A stretch of DNA of 64,000 bases from Streptomyces sparsogenes (lineage in GTDB: Bacteria; Actinomycetota; Actinomycetes; Streptomycetales; Streptomycetaceae). Position numbers and translations under genes: made by a program. This document shows positions 58,934 to 64,000 of the stretch, one piece after another (the first letter of the stretch is position 1; the number at the start of each line of letters is the position of its first letter). Below the pieces are notes generated by a model. That model saw only the letters and a list, made by a program, of their open reading frames with translations. It was not told the origin of the DNA and made no database searches. The DNA is taken from NCBI RefSeq assembly GCF_001704635.1, contig NZ_MAXF01000110.1, positions 1-64,000 of the forward strand, read 5' to 3'.

Positions 58934-59482
58934 ATGACGAAACGCAGAAGGGGCGATCTGTTCGTCCCCGAGGACCAGGACCGCCGGCTCGACGCCCCCA
59001 CGACCGGTGACGAGCGGGGCATCCTCACCGGCGCCCTGGCGGCCCAGCGCAGCACCCTGGAGCTGAAATGCGCGGGGCTGGAGGGGGAGTTGGCCCGGCC
59101 CTCCGTGGAGCCCTCCACGCTCTCGCTGCTCGGCCTGGTCCGGCACCTCGCCGATGTGGAGCGCCGCTGGTTCCGTCGCGTCCTGGCCGGGCAGGACGTG
59201 CCGCTGCTCTTCTCCACGGACGAGGAGCCCGACGGGGACTTCGACGGCGCGGTGTCCGATCCGGCGGTCGTCGCCGAGGCGTGGGAGGCATGGCGAGGCG
59301 AGGTGGCCTTCGCCGAGCGCTTCGTCGTCGAGGCGCCCGACCTGGACGTCACGGGGGACGACGGATGGCGCGGGGCGGTCTCGCTGCGCTGGGTCCTGAT
59401 CCACATGATCGAGGAGTACGCCCGGCACAACGGCCACGCCGACCTGCTGCGGGAGCGGATCGACGGCGCGATCGGCGTGTGA
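58934..59482 (+). CDS. DinB-family (DUF664) protein
   Basis: A 182-aa four-helix-bundle protein of the DinB/YfiT-like superfamily, many of which bind a metal with three His and are linked to mycothiol/bacillithiol chemistry. Candidate metal His residues lie in LVRHLADVERRWF and HMIEEYARHNGHADLLRERI (the HxxxH-like end). The gene follows the monooxygenase by 12 nt and is on the same strand. A thiol-dependent role in the aromatic pathway is possible but not shown. Start ATG 58934 begins the conserved MTKRRRGDL; two ATGs just upstream are alternatives. Confidence 0.8.
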   Translation: MTKRRRGDLFVPEDQDRRLDAPTTGDERGILTGALAAQRSTLELKCAGLEGELARPSVEPSTLSLLGLVRHLADVERRWFRRVLAGQDVPLLFSTDEEPDGDFDGAVSDPAVVAEAWEAWRGEVAFAERFVVEAPDLDVTGDDGWRGAVSLRWVLIHMIEEYARHNGHADLLRERIDGAIGV

Positions 59483-59567
59483 CGCCGGCCGCCGGGCCCC
59501 GCGCCGGGCCCGGCGTCAGAGCGTCAGGCCCCGCGTCGGCCCGGCGTCAGAAGTTCAGCCCCCGGCG

Positions 59568-60422
59568 TCAGGCCGCCACCACATCCCGCACGTACGCCGC
59601 CCCCGCGTCGCGCAGTCGGTCGTGCAGCGCCGCGAACACCTCCGCCGCCCGGACGCCGGGCCAGTCGGCAGGCAGCAGCGCGGCGGGCAGCCCCGGGTCG
59701 GCGTAGGGGAGGGAGCGCCAGGAGTCCAGGGCGAGGACGTAGTCGCGGTAGGCGTCCTCGGGGTCCGGCGCTCCGCCGTCCGACCAGCGGGCGAGCACCG
59801 GCTCGTGGGCGTCGAGGAAGGCGCGGTGCAGCTTCGCCAGGTGTTCCAGGTCCCACCAGCGGCGCACCGCGCGGGCCGTCGGCTCGAAGCCCGCGTGGCC
59901 GCCGCGGAAGAGGTCGACGTACGAGGACAGTTCGAGGCGGGCCAGGGTGTGCCGGGTCTCCTCGTAGAGGTGGTCGGGGGCGACCCACACCCCGGGCGCG
60001 GCGGTGCCGAAGCCGAGCCGGGCCAGCCGCGAGCGCAGCAGGTGCCGCTTGTGGCGCTCGTGTTCGGGGACCGAGAAGACGGCGAGCAGCCAGCCGCCGG
60101 TGCCCCCGTCCGCGCCCGGGCGCCCGTAGATGCGGCGGTCGCCGTCCTCCAGCAACTGGCGCGCGTCCGGGGACAGGGCGTATCCGGCCGCCCCGGCCCG
60201 CGTGCGGTCGGCGACGAGCAGCCCGCGCCGCTTGAGGCGGGAGACGGCGGAGCGTACGGAGGGCGCGTCCACGCCCACCGCGCCCAGCAGCCGGATCAGC
60301 GCGGCGACGGGGACGGGGCCGGGCGGGCGGTCGTCCGGGTGCCCGCCCGGGTGGCCGTCGCCGCGGCCGTAGGCGCCGTAGAAGGTGACGATCAGGGAGC
60401 GGGGCGTGTGCTGGCCGGTCAC
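59568..60422 (-). CDS. PaaX-family transcriptional repressor
   Basis: A 284-aa regulator of the PaaX type, which represses phenylacetate or other aromatic-CoA pathways until the CoA thioester appears. The winged-helix region is SLIVTFYGAYGRGDGHPGG and ALIRLLGAVGVDAPSVRSAV, SRLKRRGLLVADRTRAG; the central domain VFSVPEHERHKRHLLRSRLA and the C-terminal RDYVLALDSWRSLPYADPGL match the family. The GTG at 60422 lies 4 nt after the ligase stop on the same strand, so both are one operon. The palindrome CTTACTGTAAG (60426-60436) spans the ligase stop codon. Confidence 0.88.
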   Translation of the reverse strand: MTGQHTPRSLIVTFYGAYGRGDGHPGGHPDDRPPGPVPVAALIRLLGAVGVDAPSVRSAVSRLKRRGLLVADRTRAGAAGYALSPDARQLLEDGDRRIYGRPGADGGTGGWLLAVFSVPEHERHKRHLLRSRLARLGFGTAAPGVWVAPDHLYEETRHTLARLELSSYVDLFRGGHAGFEPTARAVRRWWDLEHLAKLHRAFLDAHEPVLARWSDGGAPDPEDAYRDYVLALDSWRSLPYADPGLPAALLPADWPGVRAAEVFAALHDRLRDAGAAYVRDVVAA

Positions 60423-60426
60423 GCGC

Positions 60427-62097
60427 TTACTGTAAGCCGCCGCCCGCACCCCGCCTGCCGCGCTCCGCCGTTCCGTCCCGCAGGCGGTAGCGCTGGAGCT
60501 TGCCGGTGGGGGTGCGGGGCAGGGCGTCCAGGAAGACGAACTCGCGCGGGCACTTGTACGGGGCCAGCTCCGAGGCGACGAACTCCCGCAGCGCCGCGGC
60601 GGTCTCGTCCGTCCCCGCGACGCGCGGCCGCAACACCACATGGGCGACCACGACCGCGCCCCGCCGCTCGTCCGGCCGCCCGGTCACCGCGGCCTCCACC
60701 ACGTCGGGGTGGCGCAGCAGCGCATCCTCGACCTCGGGGCCCGCGATGTTGTACCCGGCCGAGATGATCATGTCGTCGGCGCGTGCCACATAGCGGAAGT
60801 AGCCGTCCGGGTCGCGGATGTAGGTGTCCCCGGTGAGGTTCCAGCCGTCCCGTACGTACTCGCGCTGCCGCTCGTCCGCCAGATAGCGGCAGCCCGTGGG
60901 CCCGCGCACCGCGAGCAGCCCGGGCCGGCCGTCCGGGACCGGCCGCAGCCCGGCGTCCGTGTGCTCCACCACCCGCGCCTCGAAGCCGGGCACCGGGACG
61001 CCCGTCGCGTCCGGCCGGATCGCGTCGTCGGCGGCGGAGATGAAGATGTGCAGCAGCTCGGTCGCCCCGATGCCGTTGATGATCCGCAGCCCGGTCGCCC
61101 GGTGCCACGCGTGCCAGGTGGCCGCGGGCAGGTTCTCCCCGGCCGAGACGCAGCGGCGCAGCGAGGAGATGTCGTACGCGTCGCCGCCCGCCAGCCGCGC
61201 CAGCATCGTCCGGTAGGCGGTCGGCGCGGTGAACAGCACGGAGATCCGGTGGCGCGCGATGTCGGCCAGCAGCCGCTCCGGCCCGCCCCAGTCGGCCAGC
61301 AGCGCCGACGCGCCCGCGCGCAGCGGGAAGACGACCAGACCGCCGAGGCCGAAGGTGAAGCCCAGGGGAGGGCTGCCCGCGAACACGTCGTCGGCGCGCG
61401 GCCGTAGCACCTGCGCGGAGAAGGTGTCGGCGATGGCCAGCACATCGCGGTGGAAGTGCATACAGCCCTTCGGCCGTCCCGTCGTCCCGGAGGTGAAGGC
61501 GATCAGCGCCACGTCGTCGGCGGAGGTCGGCACCGCCTCGTACGACGCCGGCGCGGTGGCCGCCAGCCGCAGCAGGTCCCCGGGGCCGTCCCCGCCGTAG
61601 TACGTCGCCCGCAGCCCCGGCACCGCGGCCCTCTCCAGGTCGTCCGCGCATCGGATGTCGCACAGCGCGTGCCGTATCCGGGCCGCCTCGCAGATCGTCG
61701 CCAACTCCCGGGCCCGGTGGGCGGCCAGCACGGTCACCGCGACCGCCCCCGCCTTCATCACGGCCAGCCAGCACGCGGCCAGCCACGGCGAGGTGGCGCC
61801 GCGCAGCAGCACCCGGTTGCCGGGCACCACCCCGAGCGCCCCGGTGAGCGTGTGCGCGATCCGGTCGACACGCGCGCGCAGCTCCCCGTACGTCCACACC
61901 TCGCCCGTCGCCGAGCGCACCGCGACCCGGTCCGCGCCGTACCGCTCGACGGTGGCGTCCAGCAGCTCGGCGCCGCAGTTGAGCCGGTCGGGGCGGGGCG
62001 GCCCGGGCAGGCCGAGGAGGAAGGCGGGCCACTGGCCGGCGGGCGGCAGATGGTCCCGGGCGAACGTGTCGGTGTGCGCCGAAGGCCTCAGCTCCAT
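60427..62097 (-). CDS. Benzoate-CoA-ligase-family AMP-dependent ligase
   Basis: A 556-aa acyl-adenylate-forming CoA ligase. Motifs: ATP loop FTSGTTGRPKGCM, GWNLTGDTYIRDPDGYFRYV, RADDMIISAGYNI (hinge) and the C-terminal catalytic Lys in PTGKLQRYRLR. The N-terminal DHLPPAGQWPAFLLG and overall layout are those of benzoate- and 2-aminobenzoate-CoA ligases. It would activate anthranilate, salicylate or a related aryl acid for the monooxygenase fusion. ATG 62097 is preferred (family start before DTFARDHLPP); upstream in-frame Mets lack a ribosome site. It heads a minus-strand operon with paaX and is divergent from the acyl-CoA dehydrogenase gene. Confidence 0.87.
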   Translation of the reverse strand: MELRPSAHTDTFARDHLPPAGQWPAFLLGLPGPPRPDRLNCGAELLDATVERYGADRVAVRSATGEVWTYGELRARVDRIAHTLTGALGVVPGNRVLLRGATSPWLAACWLAVMKAGAVAVTVLAAHRARELATICEAARIRHALCDIRCADDLERAAVPGLRATYYGGDGPGDLLRLAATAPASYEAVPTSADDVALIAFTSGTTGRPKGCMHFHRDVLAIADTFSAQVLRPRADDVFAGSPPLGFTFGLGGLVVFPLRAGASALLADWGGPERLLADIARHRISVLFTAPTAYRTMLARLAGGDAYDISSLRRCVSAGENLPAATWHAWHRATGLRIINGIGATELLHIFISAADDAIRPDATGVPVPGFEARVVEHTDAGLRPVPDGRPGLLAVRGPTGCRYLADERQREYVRDGWNLTGDTYIRDPDGYFRYVARADDMIISAGYNIAGPEVEDALLRHPDVVEAAVTGRPDERRGAVVVAHVVLRPRVAGTDETAAALREFVASELAPYKCPREFVFLDALPRTPTGKLQRYRLRDGTAERGRRGAGGGLQ

Positions 62098-62183
62098 CGC
62101 GGACGCGCCCCCTATGCCCGGCCTCATGCCTGCCCTGTGCATGCCGCTGTGCCCGCACATGCCCTGCCCGAAGTCGCCTTGTC

Positions 62184-62225
62184 AGCGTAACGTGATGGTG
62201 ACGACAGTCAACAGATCGCGATAAA
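62184..62225 (-). promoter_or_regulatory. Promoter of the ligase operon overlapping the shared operator motif
   Basis: On the minus strand TTGACT (62211-62206) and TACGCT (62189-62184) are spaced by 16 bp, a good sigma-70 (HrdB-like) promoter for the ligase-paaX operon. GTGACGACAGT (62198-62208) lies inside it and CGCGATAAA (62217-62225, TTTATCGCG on the minus strand) lies just upstream; both words recur upstream of the hydratase gene. Binding here would block the -35 box, as expected of a repressor. Confidence 0.55.
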
Positions 62226-62363
62226 CACTCCGCGCCGAAGGGGCGCGCCGCTGTCGAAAGGGAGAGCGCGCGGAGGCCCTGAGGAACGAAGGGCCGAGCA
62301 CGGTCGACCGTCGACAGGGGCTGAGGCGCCCCGGAGGCAAAACCGAGTTACTGGGGGTGACCG

Positions 62364-63488
62364 GTGCCGTCGTTCGCACTCGATCCGAAGCAGCGGCGCT
62401 GGTGCGCCGAAGTGCGCTCCCTCGCCCGCGACCTGCTGCGCCCCCTCGCCGACAGCGGCCCGCCCGGCCGGGTCAACCGGCCCCTGACCGCCGCGCTCGG
62501 CGAACTCGGCCTGCTGCGGCGGCTGTTCCCGGACGACGGCCCGGTGCGCGCCCTCGACCTGTGCCTGCTGCGCGAATCGCTCGCCCGGGAGTGCACCGAG
62601 GCCGAGACCGCGCTCGCGCTCCAGGGCCTGGGCGGCTACCCGATCGTGCTGTCCGGCGGCCCCGAGCAGTACGCCCGCTGGATGCCCGAGGTCCGGGCCG
62701 GCCGCGCGGTCGCGGCCTTCGCGCTCAGCGAGCCGCAGGCCGGGTCCGACGCCGCCGCGCTCGCCCTGCGGGCCGACCCGGACGGGGCCGGCGGCTGGCG
62801 GCTGACCGGCGAGAAGTGCTGGATCTCCAACGCCCCCGAGGCCGACTTCACCGTGGTCTTCGCCCGCACCACCCAGGGCGCGGGCTCGCGCGGCGTCACC
62901 GCCTTTCTCGTGCCCGCCGACCGCCCCGGGCTCAGCGGCGAGCGGCTGGAGATGCTCAGCCCGCACCCCATCGGCAGCCTCGTCTTCGACGGCGTCCCGG
63001 TCACCCGCGAGGACGTCCTGGGCGCGCCCGACAAGGGATTCGGCGTCGCCATGCGCACCCTCGACCTGCTGCGGCCGAGCGTCGGAGCATTCGCCGTCGG
63101 CATGGCCCAGGCCGCGCTCGACGCCTCCGTGACCCACGCCGGCCGGCGCACCGCCTTCGGCGGCCCCCTGAAGGACCTCCAGGCCGTCTCCCACCAGCTC
63201 GCCGAGATGGCCACCCGCACCGAGGCCGCCCGCCTCCTGGTCTACGCGGCCGCCGCCGCGTACGACGAGGGCGCGCCCGGCATCGCGGGCAGTTCGGCCA
63301 TGGCCAAGCTCCTGGCCACCGAGACCGCCCAGTACGTCGTGGACGCCGCCGTGCAGATCCACGGCGCCCGGGCGCTGCGCCGCGGCCACCTGCTGGAACA
63401 CCTGTACCGCGAGGTCCGCGCGCCCCGGATCTACGAGGGCGCGACCGAGGTCCAGCGCACGATCATCGCGAGGGAGCTGTACCGATGA
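62364..63488 (+). CDS. Acyl-CoA dehydrogenase
   Basis: A 374-aa FAD enzyme introducing a double bond into an acyl-CoA. Signatures are AFALSEPQAGSDAAAL (flavin/substrate loop), LTGEKCWISNAPEADFTVVF and the C-terminal IYEGATEVQRTIIARELYR with the catalytic Glu near residue 367. It probably acts on the cyclic or ring-opened intermediate of the aromatic pathway. GTG start at 62364; its stop overlaps the next gene (ATGA). It is divergent from the ligase operon. Confidence 0.9.
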   Translation: MPSFALDPKQRRWCAEVRSLARDLLRPLADSGPPGRVNRPLTAALGELGLLRRLFPDDGPVRALDLCLLRESLARECTEAETALALQGLGGYPIVLSGGPEQYARWMPEVRAGRAVAAFALSEPQAGSDAAALALRADPDGAGGWRLTGEKCWISNAPEADFTVVFARTTQGAGSRGVTAFLVPADRPGLSGERLEMLSPHPIGSLVFDGVPVTREDVLGAPDKGFGVAMRTLDLLRPSVGAFAVGMAQAALDASVTHAGRRTAFGGPLKDLQAVSHQLAEMATRTEAARLLVYAAAAAYDEGAPGIAGSSAMAKLLATETAQYVVDAAVQIHGARALRRGHLLEHLYREVRAPRIYEGATEVQRTIIARELYR

Positions 63489-64000
63489 CCGGCCCCACAG
63501 ACCACACCGGCGACGCCGGACACCCTGCTCCCGCCGGGCGCCCCGGCCCCGCCGCCACCGGGCGCCCCAGGCCCCCGGCCGCGCCCCCCGAGTCCCCCGC
63601 CCCGCCCCCGCTGCTGCGCGTCAACCCGCCGCAGCTCTCCCCGCCCACCGGCTTCAGCCACGCCGTCACGGCCACCGGCGGCCGGCTGGTCTTCCTGGCC
63701 GGCCAGACCGCGCTCGACGGCGCGGGCTCGATCGTCGGCGCCACGCTCCCGGACCAGTTCCGCCGCGCCCTGACCAACCTGCTGACCGCCCTGGCCGCCG
63801 CCGGTGGCGCGCCCTGTGACCTGGCCCGGCTCACCGTGCACACCACCGACGTCGCGGCGTACCGCGCGTCCGCCCCGGAGCTCGGCCGGATCTGGCGCGA
63901 GCTCGCGGGCCGCGACTACCCCGCGATGGCGGTCATCGGCGTCGTACGGCTGTGGGACGAGGCGGCGCTGGTCGAGCTGGACGGCATCGCGGTGGTCCCG
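63485..64000 (+). CDS. RidA-family protein, 3'-truncated by the window edge
   Basis: The first 172 codons of a YjgF/YER057c/UK114-type protein. After a Pro-rich N-terminus (ATGRPRPPAAPPESPAPPP) the RidA fold starts at NPPQLSPPTGFSHAVTATGG and shows VFLAGQTALDGAGSIVGAT and YPAMAVIGVVRLWDEAALVE. RidA enzymes hydrolyse reactive enamine/imine intermediates. In an anthranilate route the amino group must be lost as ammonia, so a RidA here fits 2-aminobenzoyl-CoA degradation better than salicylate degradation. The start overlaps the dehydrogenase stop. Confidence 0.85.
   Translation, partial: MTGPTDHTGDAGHPAPAGRPGPAATGRPRPPAAPPESPAPPPLLRVNPPQLSPPTGFSHAVTATGGRLVFLAGQTALDGAGSIVGATLPDQFRRALTNLLTALAAAGGAPCDLARLTVHTTDVAAYRASAPELGRIWRELAGRDYPAMAVIGVVRLWDEAALVELDGIAVVP

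Noticed and set aside
55815..64000. Secondary-metabolite gene cluster at the right end
   Set aside because: No polyketide synthase, peptide synthetase or terpene enzyme is present; CoA ligase, hydratase, dehydrogenase and PaaX indicate catabolism.

Overview
The window is chromosomal DNA of a Streptomyces or close relative. It has very high GC with G/C-rich third codon positions, GTG starts and ATGA/GTGA overlaps, a conservon tail (CvnD-type GTPase plus CYP157-type P450), bldA-type TTA codons, and typical streptomycete families such as LLM oxidoreductases, DUF4235 and PaaX. No rRNA, tRNA or CRISPR array was seen.

Layout. 1-5.5 kb: conservon tail, an APC permease and a TrmA/RumA-type RNA methyltransferase. 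5.5-29.6 kb: an accessory island that looks like a defence island. It holds a decayed McrBC restriction locus; a DUF262 gene with a HipA-like kinase (minus strand); divergent from them, a two-gene module of a 764-aa unknown protein and a 2019-aa P-loop NTPase; a frameshifted kinase-like remnant; a complete four-gene Wadjet (JetABCD, DUF2397/2398/SMC/2399) operon; and remnants of an SF1 helicase with a phospholipase-D-like tail. 29.7-33.8 kb: a lipoprotein, a LysR regulator and an IS1182-type insertion sequence. 33.8-38.8 kb: SnoaL-like, RecF-like ATPase, MazG-like pyrophosphohydrolase, a TTA-containing unknown gene behind two BldD-box-like sites, an LLM oxidoreductase, a 274-bp MITE and homocysteine S-methyltransferase. 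38.8-43.7 kb: a small kinase-like gene overlapping a bacterial Hen1-Pnkp RNA repair pair. 43.7-55.7 kb: envelope genes (DUF4235, PAP2, YihY/BrkB), a GlxA-type regulator divergent from an MFS exporter, a Crp-family regulator, a HEAT-like/tail-anchored gene pair, arginine deiminase, ornithine carbamoyltransferase and an anti-sigma-type ATPase. 55.8-64 kb: an aromatic acyl-CoA catabolic cluster (enoyl-CoA hydratase, monooxygenase/old-yellow-enzyme fusion, PaaX regulator, benzoate-CoA-ligase-type enzyme, acyl-CoA dehydrogenase, RidA), best explained as anthranilate/2-aminobenzoyl-CoA or salicylyl-CoA degradation.

How the genes work together. The island couples intact systems (Wadjet against plasmids, DUF262-HipA, and the unknown NTPase module) with the debris of older ones (McrBC, helicase-PLD), as expected of a site where defence genes turn over. 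The strongest candidate for an undescribed system is the 764-aa/2019-aa module at 10.36-18.79 kb. Both of its genes carry an in-frame TTA codon, so their translation is probably tied to development through the bldA tRNA. The Hen1-Pnkp pair is a known RNA repair system. The right-end cluster reads as one catabolic route, supported by a motif shared between its two divergent promoter regions.
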